Assembly (NCBI GenBank): GCA_003864495.1
Contig: ML133410.1
Span: forward strand, 1-64,000
Source: Nemopilema nomurai
Taxonomy: Eukaryota > Cnidaria > Scyphozoa > Rhizostomeae > Rhizostomatidae
Direction of reading: 5' to 3'
DNA length: 64,000 nucleotides
Position 1 is the first letter of the stretch. Every line of letters begins with the position of its first letter. Of the stretch, positions 12,477 through 24,400 are shown one piece after another. Made by a program: the position numbers and the translations under genes. A model generated the notes under the pieces. The model was not told where the DNA came from. It made no database searches and was given only the letters and a program-made list of their open reading frames with translations.

Positions 12477-15400
12477 CTTGGGAATAGAGAACAGTCACTC
12501 TTTTAATTTGCAACTACCTTAAATCAACATAGAGATATTGTGCTAGAAAACTCTGACCAAATCTTATTTCTATCTAGAGTCGACAGTGAAGAAAATTTTC
12601 TAGATCTTTAACGACGAGAGACTTCTTTGAAATAAATTCGTTGAGGTAGTTTTATAGAAAATCTCGAATTAGTTTTGTATAATTATTCAACAATTTTTGC
12701 TTAACAAGTCCTGATCTCAGTTTAACATGTTCCACTTTGCGAAGCCTAGCTTTTTAGCCTTGAAGAAATAACAACATTTAAAGCATGCAAAAGCTACTCT
12801 TCTGATGTTTCCTAGTGTTATGTTATAACATAACATAGACCTAAATGGAGCGCTGACCTTCCAAACTTAAGTTGAAGAATGTACCATAATACACATGATT
12901 AAATGCGATCATTTGAAACTTAGAAGCATACTAGCCAATCACGAAATGTTTCAACATATTTCCACTTTTATTACACAAAGCAATGCTTAACTTGATCATA
13001 GAAAATATTTTTTGTGAATAGCTACATTGAGGCCTGAATTTGTAAGCCCCATTTATTTTCAATACAAAGTATAGATTAGCTATTTTCGTCTCTAAACGAG
13101 CAATACTTTGATTAACATTTCCAGAGAAGCTTAATCCCTGTCAATTAGTTTAAGCAAGTTCTTATGAGTGTAATCAGCGTTTTTGTTAGAAATCACGAAA
13201 ATGCTTCGAAAATTACTTTAAGTTCATTTATCAGCTTACTGAAGGCGCCACTACAGGGCAAGTTGACGAGGATTCTCTAAATTTTAACGTTCTCAATGAT
13301 CAATAATGTCACTCTCAAATCCAGGATAAATGGTACTACAAAGACGATGTTTCCGTGATATACAGGCCATTGATTGCTTCACAAGCATTCGGCATAATAA
13401 AAGGACCCTTGCATAAATGTAATGCACGATAGAAGAGGTGGCGATATGCTACAAATTAGCAATGAGTTTGTAAGATTGAAATTTGGTTGGAAGACGGAAC
13501 TATCGTTTTGAATTCTGACTAACATTGACAAAATGACTGTGCTAGCAGTTAAATTGTAATTGACATAGACTTTTAGCAACGAACAGAAAACAAAGTTCAT
13601 TAACCATCATAGTTATTTAGCTATTGTCTTTGAGATTTAGACCTGATGTCAAATCAGACTCGATTTGAGAAGGACAGGAATGCAATAGGATTTAATTTTA
13701 AGCCAAGCCCACGTTGGGGGAAGCAAAGGTGTAATTGTTTTTAGTCTCAAGACCAGCTCACCTGGAGAAAAGAAAGATGCCGTCTTATGTGCGAATAGCT
13801 CTGGTCTCGAAGCAAGCCATTTTAAAAGTTGACAAAGATACAACTGATGTTAGTTTCAGAACAGGCTCAGTACAAGAAGGACAAATGTCCATGTAATGAA
13901 CCTTCATCGTAAAGCAAGATTGCCCGAGAGGAAATGGTTAGCCTTAAGTCTTAATGTTAGCTCACCAAGGGCAGCCTAATATGCAATTGGCCCAATGCAA
14001 AACTCTGTATAGGAGGAATTTGTTATGTTTTATCGGATTTCATTCTTCATATTTTGAAGAAACAAGTTGCAGTGTTTTCGGTTGTTTGGAGATCTCTGAT
14101 GACCGTTTTATAAAGGAAGTCGAAGCATTTTATGCTACGTAAGGCCGGCAGGGATCTATTGTCTAAACATTAGCTGACTCTAAAATTTGAAAAGAGTGTC
14201 TCTTTTTGAACCAGTTTTAGGGAGCTGGAAGTCGCTGTTTGTGATTATTTCGCTAAATAGGTTTGAACGGGAGTTGATATCTAATATAGCTATGTTACGT
14301 AAGCAAACTGGGTACCGACCAATAAAAGACCAGCAATTCAATCACATGCAGATTGCAAATAGAACTTCCTTCAAAAGATGCACTGAAAAGTGATTGGTCC
14401 ATTCAGAGTTCAGCTGAAGACCAAAGGCGTAACTGCCCATGTTGAGAACGTGTTTGACGATCTTCGTGTCGCAAGGCTGCTGTTCATTCGCGTATTCCAA
14501 CAATGGCTGATCTCCAATGAACGCAAAATCCTCGTTTCTCACCCTTTTCAAGGCTTCATCCAGCGACGATTGGAAAGTGCCCATCGACACCATATGCTTG
14601 TACATTTTGTGCTCAAGCGGCTGCTGTGATATTTCGAGCATCTTTCGAGTTTGATCATCGCGTAACGTCCCATACAGATATTTGTCATTGTTAACTATGT
14701 CCTCCAGCGATTGGATCATTGAATCGGGCTTTGAAGCTGCAATAAACGTGAATACGGAAAATGATGTTATAATATTTGGATTACTGATCGAATCATTTGT
14801 GTAGCCTTTCAAAGCATCGATGAAGCTACTCAGTAAAAGACGAAGCTGATATCTACTTCATATTAGAGGTAGCTTAAAGCTCTGTGAAAATAGATGGAGC
14901 ATTTTAACTTACATAGGTATTGAGGTGCTGCTTTTTAATGGCTAACCGAAAAGTTACCCACGCTCCTTGTGAACATTTGGTATGTGCAAGTGCCTGTCCA
15001 TTTGCATTGTGCTTACTTCTGTACTAATGTATATAAGGGCCTTTCGAACTTATTATTAATGCACACTAAGTGACACAGGGCATCAAAGATATCAAAGAAA
15101 TAGTGATTGACTTACTAATGTAATGCCCCGCAAGGCTAGCAACGTACGCTGCCATGACGACAGTGACGAAGAACCAGAAGGAGGTTGACAGAAGTCTCCC
15201 TGCAATACTACGGGGCGTTTGATCTGGGCCTTGCTGCAAGAGCGAGGCTGTTGCAAACCAGAACGAGTTTGCAAAATTGAATTCACTTCCACTGTAATCC
15301 GGGCTGGCTTCAGCAAGTTTGCGATAACCCATCGGACTAAATCGCTCAATCAGAAACATCACGAAGGCAACGGCCAGTGCCTGGGGAAAAGAAGAGAAAA

Positions 15401-18400
15401 CCTTCAACTTACTTTGATGCACTAGCTAAGCGAACTGGTAAACGAAGCAAGCGGCTCATTTAATAAGTTGAAACTGAATTGCCAGTTTTCCAAAGGGATG
15501 AAAAGCGTCTCGCACAAAGTGAATGGTGTTTCAGAATACTGTTTGGTTTAGAGAAGGGAGTCAAATAGCGAATATGCTTAATAGAAATAGATAAAAATAT
15601 AAAGGAAAAGGAAAGGGTTATATAGTGAGAATGTCGAGAAAGAATTGACCAGAGTTGGAGTCGAATAGAAAGAAGGTAGAATAGAGAAGGGGTCAAGTAA
15701 AGAAAGGCTCAAATAGAAGAAGGGTAAGTTAGAGACAGGATCAAATAGAGGAAGGTTGGTAGAAATAGGGAAAGGAAAAAAGTTGCATGCTGATTTTGAC
15801 TGTAATTGGGTAAGATATTTAAAGTAATTGTGACAGTTTTAGTGTATGACAGTAACAGAGTCATATAGTACTCACCGAGCCTAAAATAGATATCCAAACA
15901 CCGAAGCTAAACGGCTTGAGAAAGTGGAAGCTATCGCCACCGTGACGCGAAGGTTTCTTTACGAGAATTGCTTTGGAAAAGTCCATGAATGGCACGCTGA
16001 AGTCAATGACACTTTCTCGTTCTGAAGTAACCAGCAAAGAACCAATGGCAACATGTGCTTCCTATAAAGAAAATTGACAACCGTCGATCTAGCAATTGCA
16101 AGGTTTCTTCAGGAAGTTCATCAATGACAGTGACCATGACAAAATAAGCAACTCTAAGGTCATTGAGTGGAGGTAGTTGTGATACGTTTTTGATGTCCAT
16201 ATGACACATGACTGTACATATGCAGGCAAAGCTCATTGAAAATCATTATAAAAAAACTTGAGGTACTGAAATAAATGATAAAGAACAAGAAACAATAAGA
16301 AATAAGAGTTTAACTTGTATTAATGAAGCTAGCCTTTTACTTTGTAAAAATCATATTTCAAGTGTAAATTTATGTTGCAGAAGCTGTTTGCTTTTTAGGA
16401 TATCAAAACGGCAAGCCAAACAGGTTGAATCTGTGAACAGAAACTACTAGCATTTTTCTTTTAGCCTGATGTGGGCACAAAGCGAGCTTTAAGGACGATA
16501 CGTAACAGAGTATATGCTATAATTAACAACTATTAGTTACTCAATCAAAAAACAAGGAAAAAAAATACTAGGAACCTTTTTAATGAGTTCGCTGACCAAC
16601 CCAGTCCATGATTTGTTTTCTCGTATCCTTCCATACTCTGTTGTTGGCTCTAAAATTTCGTACTGGAATTCCAAGTCTTCAGCCAGCTTATCCATAATGT
16701 CCTTGCAGAATCCAGAAAATCGATCATTTCTATTCCCAGTATTCCGTGTTGGGTCGTAGAATATGAAAGGCTCTTGCTAAAACATAAATTGGATTATTTG
16801 ATTTCTTTAATATTGCAAATATTGTATTCGGAGCTACAACTAGTAAATCGTGTGACTCAGAAACCAGAACTAGGACAGTGTAAATAAGAAGGAAAAAGAA
16901 TGAGAAATTGAAGGAATGAGAAAGTAGGTGAAGCATTCAATTGTATAGCCATGTATGGCAACATCTTCACTCAAATGCCAAAAGTGAAGTCGAATTTTTT
17001 TTTAGCTGATGAAAAAACAGATCAAAAGAATATAACGCTCCGTGACCAAAGAAAATTTAATTGTCTGCGTGTAAAAGAATGCACTCAATGCTTCTCAAGT
17101 GTAATGCCAGTCAGATGAAAGTTGCCAGAAAGCCTTAAAGGCTGATTGGCAAATAAGACCGAGATGAGGTAAGGCTGATGATAAATAAAGAAGAGTTAAT
17201 GTGAGGTGCCTTCAAAGCATTTAAACGACTTTATTGAAATCCAAATTATTACAATTCTAATTTTGTGCTTCCTTAAAATGATACCAGGCAAAGCATTGCC
17301 AAATACAGATAATCAAGGCACTAATAGTTAATCAAAATTATAGATAATGATTATTAGAAAGAATCAAGACATATAAAGGTATTTTGGAGGAGTATGCACG
17401 TGTATTTTATAAAGCCTATATTGTATATAAAAAAATCTGCATGTTTACAACGCTTTATTTAGACCTGACAAAAATAAAACTAAATGACTCTATTTCTAAG
17501 CGAATACTATTTCCTAAATTCTGCTACTGAGTGCATAGAGCACTGATTGGCAAATCAGAAAAAGTGCTGCAACAGCTTGAGTTTGGATTTATTGCTCTTC
17601 TACTTCCACGCAAACTATAACATTTCTTACCTTTGCTACAGATACTTTTTCGATAGGGACATATCTACAGGTACATTATGAAAAATAATCTATTAACTAC
17701 TCATTTTTACCATGATAAAAATACCATTAAAAATTTGGTTATCTTTTTTTGGCAATGCTTTATTTTATAATGTCTTTTGTTAATTCATGTCGTTCCTATT
17801 TGCCAATCCGTCTAGAAGGCTTTCGGCAGCTTTTTGTCTGATTGCCTTACTTTAATTCGGCTGAAATTACATTCGAGACTCATTGAGTACATTCTTTCAT
17901 GTGCAGACAATGAACTCATTTGGCGATGGAGTTTATTGAGATTTAATCAGTGACACTCGTGATGCTCATTTCTTTTAAAGAAACCACTAGTATTTTGGCT
18001 ATTTGTACTTGGCAATGCTTTAGTTTGTATTTTCTTAAGAATGGCAAAAATGTGAACTTTTATATTCTGAATGGCACCAAACTCACCACTTTGGTAACAA
18101 CACGCAAGTTCCTTCGCTTGGGCTGGTATCCTCTTGGTGATGCCAGTGCTTGGGTCTTCTCTGTTCCACATGCCAGCAAGTTTCTTTGGTGCTGGGCAAA
18201 AGAAGCTTCTGGGTTCCATTTGAAAGCCTCGCAAGGAACAGACCACGTGCCGATCTAAGTGCAAATATAAAATCGCTACATATGTTTCATATCACAAATG
18301 TCTTGCAAGCAAATACTTAAGCCGCAAATTGAGGCTGCTCAGCTTCGAAACCCCTTATTATCAAATTTGTGGTATTGTAAAACAATCAACATATTCTACA

Positions 18401-21400
18401 AGAAGGGATTCCAAAGGGTGAAAACAAAGAGCATAGGAAGCTGTGCATGAGATTAAAGACTAATGACCTATTCAGACCTTTTCCTCCCCATAGAAGTCCC
18501 CTTTTCAAAATGTAGATTTGCACTTATGGCCATGGAAACCAATCAAAAAAAAGCTCTTTACGTCATCATATCACAACAAGTACATACTTGTTAAAGATTC
18601 AGTTGACCATTAGCTGTATCGTCAGTGCGATCTAGATTTTGTCATCGTCAACTTTTCGTTCTTTTACCTCGCAAGTTTTCAGTTCATTTTCTATGTATGA
18701 TTTAGACAAGCGACCAAAAACTCGTTCTCCCTTAATACCGTCGCTAGTTTCGCTGCACCAGTTAATTTGCTTTCAGATAAGATGCAGAATTGTCGTATAG
18801 ACTAGGGTACAGGTACATTAGTCTAACAATAGCCTTGGGTGTGGCATTTTTAGAGTGGACTCTGCAGTGGGACCAACTTTTGTAGTTGTACCATAAGACT
18901 TAAGATTTAGCAACTGCACTACAATTGCACTGAATTTCAATTTCTTGTCACTTTTAGCAGAAAAGTTCCCATTATGAAATACTGAAAAAGTACAATAAGC
19001 TATAATAAACTTAAAAGCCCAAAAACTGTGCAGTTGCAGAATGAATGTTAAAATGTCACAAAAATTATTGCAAATAAAACTTAAATTTTGAAAATTCTTG
19101 AAATGAATAATGAAAAATATAGTTTAGCTGAATACGGACATAATGTAGCTGAAAATTCATCTGTGCCTAGACGTTGCAAAAGATTCAGGGCTGCCAGTCT
19201 TTTCAAAAACGTAAACACTGTGAGTTTTGGCGCAGGTGTTTTGAGTCACTGCCAGTCATACATCATACATCATTCATAGAGTATTAGTTTCAACATTCAA
19301 ATGCAATTGTGAAAAGTCATTCTGCATTTTCATTACGATGTAGAAATATTTCTTCTCTTTCTCTTCAATAATTAGGAGTAGACGTAGGTATCATTTTTTT
19401 AAATACTTTTAAGGCTTCATTCATCTCTGTGGCAATTTTCTATGGTGGCCCATCCCTGCCACACCGAATTTTTGTTTTTTCCCTATCTTGTGAAAAAGAT
19501 TTACTTACAATTCCATTTTTTCAAAATTAAGAATATCCATTTTTTTACATTTTTTTTTTTTAAAAAGTGTTTTGCTTTCAATTAAAATAGAATTAAAACA
19601 AACTATTTTTTCTCCACGTGTCTGAAGCCGTTAAAACCTTGCAACCAATCGCAGTGCCAAAAACTCATTCTGGAAAAACTGAAGCTAAAAACAGAAAGAT
19701 TCCTGACGTACAAAGCCTGGTCACCGTTGGTTACAGGGCATGATGTGAAAACGCTTTTAGGAGCTACAAATTGAAATAATTGGCTTACTTTAATCGTAAT
19801 ACAGTTTGAAGTCATGTTTTATTGAAACTCTCACCTTGATCATTTTACTTCTGGTTATTTCATTTGAATCCAAGAAGGTGATGTTTCTGTACTTCGTTTT
19901 CGTGAATTTGACGTCACCAGTTAAGCCGCGAAACATGACCTATTTCATGAATGGACAAATAATTGATCATTGCCTTACAAGAGACGAAAAGGTGGGCGAT
20001 CAAAAATGACGATAATATACTGCAGCCCATTGAAAGATCTTTTTTCCATTTTAAGTCTGTACAATTTCTAGCTAGGTATAACCTAGCTAACTGTAGCCAA
20101 ATGATGTACACTACCAATGCTGCATTAGAAGCAAATCAAGTATAACAAACTTTGCATGCATAATCTTGCAGAGACTACATGTGTTATTGAACTTTGTAGA
20201 TTCTCAGAAACTGTTTGTGATTACTTGTAAAAATGGACAGTACTCAATTCCTCGGGAATTGTATGATATGGTTCATTTTTTATATGGCTGCGGATTTTTA
20301 AATTGGGAGTTTTTTAAGTAACTTTGGCATTAGAATATATTTCACCTGAATATTTCAAAAGATGGATTCATACAGATAAATGTCTTTTTAATTGCTACCG
20401 CAAGAAATTTTTAATTCTTTGTGACAAGCTGTTGCCTTCTTCCTCATCAAAAGTTGTTCAAAAAAATTTATTCTTTATCACCATGAGCTATTTTCATTGC
20501 TCTTTCATGAAACCGGGTTGTCTAGTTATTTACTTTTCTATTGCAAAACATCAAAATAAAATCAAGTTGAAGTTGAAATAGTTGAAAAATAGTTTAAATT
20601 TGATATGAGTGTCTTCATTAAAGACATTTTTAAGTATGTGTTTATAAAATTGTGGTAAATTGTGGACAAAATAATTTGGTCGACATTTCATTTTTCTGGA
20701 AAGACTTAGCACTTGATCAGAAAACAGTAACGACACAATGTAGAATCAGACTAGAATGACCTAGAATTTATTGAAGACAATTAAGAACAAATTTAATGGC
20801 TGTCTGACTAAAAAGCCTTTAAAATATGTGCATTTTCTCTAATGACAGGTGCAAAAGGTGAACTTTATAGGGACAAGTATTCTTTTATAAAAACTCCTAG
20901 TGATATTCTATGATAAAAAGTGATAAAAAGTTGTGATGTTCTTTGTTATTGAAGTATTTTACCTCAGTAAGGTGCTCTGATAACGTCTTGCACCTTGAGC
21001 GTGGGTCTGGTCTTCGAATTAGGCAATACTTGTCGGAAACATAACGATGGTCAGCACATGTCTCCTCCACAGATGCCTTTATTGCATAGGCTATGGCAGT
21101 AAGTGCATCGTGCAGCAATGGGTTGATTTCCTGTTATGTACAAGATGGCTTCACTTCATATCTCGTATGATAAACAATATAAAATGGATTTCTGTATATT
21201 GCGCCGAACTCACTGTATTGCATGCAGGTGCAAGCTTTGCAACACGTGATGCAGTGAAGCTCTAATATTCAATGTATTGCTATAGATGCTTTCAGCATGA
21301 AAGATGGTATAAATGTTCACATACTCATACTGTAAGAGGCTTATTTCAACTAGTGAATGCTGATATCAATGTTATTCTTATTTTGATGCCTAGCAATACA

Positions 21401-24400
21401 GATTTATATGATATATGTGAATACAACATCATCGATGTCACTATTACAAAATCATGTTCAAGAGAACAAATCTATTCGCTAGAGCGTAAAATAAAGAATT
21501 GAAAATGAGCTTTGGATTACCCATTTTCATGGATGACTATTCACATAGGAAGCGAGGAAAAAAAGACTGAAGACTTGCATTAGGATCTTCATGTAGAATA
21601 CTGAGCATATCGTACAGCGTTTTCGTGGTTTTGTTCAGCACCTCATGGTCGAGTGGCATGGACAAAGACATAAATCCTTCAAATGTCTTCAAAATATTCG
21701 GGCTGGTCGTGTCCTGCAGGAAAAAGGTTTTTTAGTACGTGTAGCGCGAAGAATCAATGATAAGGTCATTAGCAGTAACAAACGTGTGGAATGATTCAAG
21801 TGACAGAAAGATAAATCGAGTTATTTATTGCTGTTATGGATGCCTTTCTGGCAAAATAAGGCGGCGTTTCGATGGAAAGATCTGGATGCATGCCTCCCGG
21901 CACTAACTCGCGGCTTTTTACTGAATCATTTGGTTGCCGGTTTTGCTCTCGATCGTTTGGGAGCCAACGAGGTTTGAGCCAACATTTACGCTGTTGCCGA
22001 AAAGATAAACAAGGTGACATATCTAATTTGAATTCAAATAATAACGCAAATTTTCAAGGGAGTTTAGTAACAAGCTCCTGTTCAGATTTCGTTCAAGATT
22101 TAACCGTTAATTCGAATGACTTTGCGAATGTTCAACCGAGCACCAAACGTTCTAATGATGCGCTTGCAACTCGAACGCAGAGTTCTTCTTCGATTCAACC
22201 TGAATTGACTAACAATCAACGAACCCTGCCTCTTTTTCATCCTATGCCTGTCTCGGAAATTGGAGAGCCTGGTGATAGTGCTCACACATCAATATTGTTG
22301 GACAATGGTCCAAAAGTGTGGGGAATACACTCCAAAAAGGACGTTCAAATGGTCATTTCTGCCATTTACGAAGAAGTTGTGTATTGGAGGAGAAACTTAT
22401 TTATGCTTCCTACAGGTTCAGCAGGAAAAAGATATATTGCAGAGATGACTCGTCTTATCAATGCCTGGAATGAAGAAGTGGAGTCTTTAAAGGATATCGC
22501 TATCAAAACAGTGATGATCATGCCAGCTCTCCTACTGCAGAAGCCATCTTTCAGATCAAAGTCAAAACAACATGGCGAGTGTTTACGACGGAGAATGGAT
22601 TTGTGGTTAGAAGGAAATTTTGATGCACTAGTTAGAGAATGTAGAACAATCCAGTCCAAACTCCCGAGCTATAGCAACAACTTCTCTTCGGGAGATCTCG
22701 CAAAGAAATTTGCAAACTGGTACTTGAAGGGAAAATCAACGCAGCGATGAGATTATTAGATGCAAATAATGCCAGCGGTTTATTGAGTCTATCTGACAAG
22801 GTTATTGACGAATTGAAGATGAAACATCCCCCTTCAGCACCAGCGGATCCTTCGACTCTCATGGCTGGAGAGATTCCTTTCATTGACCCTGTAATGTTTG
22901 AGAACATTGATGAAACAATTATTACTAAAGCTGCGTTACATACAAAAGGTGCAGCTGGTCCCTCCGGAATGAATGCTGATGGATGGCGGAGAATTCTAGT
23001 ATCCAAAAATTTTGGAAAGACGGGTGAGGAACTGAAAACAGCTTTAGCAAAATTCACACGCATACTGTGCACAAGAGATATCAACAAAGGCTCGATTGAA
23101 GCATTTGTTTCCTGTCGCTTGGTCCCTCTTGACAAGAATCCTGGAGTTCGACCAATCGGTATTGGAGAAGTATTAGAAGAGATCATTGGAAAATCAATTA
23201 TCCGTGTCATTAAGCCTGATATACTCGAGAGTGGAGGATCTCTACAGTTATGCACTGGATTACCTTCAGGCTGCGAGGCTGCTGTACATGCAATGAAAGA
23301 TATATTTGAAGAGGAAGAAACTGATGGCCTGCTTCTAGTGGATGCATCAAATGCCTTTAATAGCTTAAATAGAGAGGCACTATTGCATAACATCAAATAT
23401 ATATGTCCTCCAATGGCTCAATATGTAAATAACTGCTATGGAAAACCATCTCGTCTCTTTATCACAGGAGGTAAAGAAATACCATCTGCCGAAGGAACGA
23501 CCCAAGGCGATCCATTTGCTATGCCTGTTTATGCAATTGGAGTTATGCCACTTCTATCATTGATAAAATCAGCTGAAAGCAAGGTAAAGCATGAGCTTAT
23601 GCAGATGATCTTGGTGGTGGGGACGTTACTTCACTTAAAATCGTGGTGGGAAAATGTTCTGCACTATGGTCCTTTGATTGGTTATCATCCCAATGCATCA
23701 AAATCATGGTTGGTAGTGAAAGAAGAGAACTATGAGCAAGCTTGCAAGATCTTTGGCAACACTCAGATCAATATCACAACATCAGGACGAAAATACTTGG
23801 GTTCATATATAGGGACGGCCAATGATAAATCAGAATATGCAAACAAAGTAGTGAATGGCTGGATTGAAGAGTTAAAAGTACTATGTAGAATAGCACGCTC
23901 AGAGCCGCATGCAGCATACACTTGTTTTGTTAGTGGATTTCGTCATAGAATAACTTATTTAACTAGAGTCATCCCTGAATTTTGCAAAGCACTTAAACTG
24001 CTCGATGCTTACATAAATGAACAGTTTTTACCGGTGCTAACTGAAGGCTATCACTGCTCCGAAATTGAGCGAAAACTAATCAGTCTTCCGGTACGTCTTG
24101 GAGGACTTGGCATACCAATATTTTCTGAGATAGCTCATCAAGTATGAAGTATGAGCTGTCTTGTATGAAAGGTGCGTCTTCATGGCTCACTTCTCTTCCT
24201 TTGGAGGCTGAAAATTTTGTTCTCAACAAGCGTGAATTCCACGACGCAATCCGATTAAGATATAGATGGCATCTAAAGTTCATGCCAACTATTTGTGTAT
24301 GCGGAAAACACTTTTCCGTTGACCATGCGATGTCTTGTCAAAAAGGTGGATACATTCATCATCGACACAATGAAGTACGTGATCTACTCGGCAAGTTAGC

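Noticed and set aside
12055..12522. 155-codon plus-strand frame
   Set aside because: Its second half is antisense to the receptor M4 exon, which has clear KWW and membrane-helix sequence. Only the first part may belong to a decayed remnant.
19603..19815. Minus-strand frame as the missing receptor exon between exons 7 and 9
   Set aside because: No splice pair in the right phase and poor match to the amino-terminal domain; 18,668-18,769 fits phase better.
22632..23396. 254-codon minus-strand frame
   Set aside because: Antisense shadow of the retroelement reverse transcriptase.
22740..24150. ATGA stop-start overlaps between the three retroelement ORFs, as if translated by termination-reinitiation
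   Set aside because: At the first junction the downstream frame continues family-like sequence upstream of its ATG, so a one-base indel explains it. At the second, conserved protein seems to be missing. Both fit decay better than a translation mechanism.
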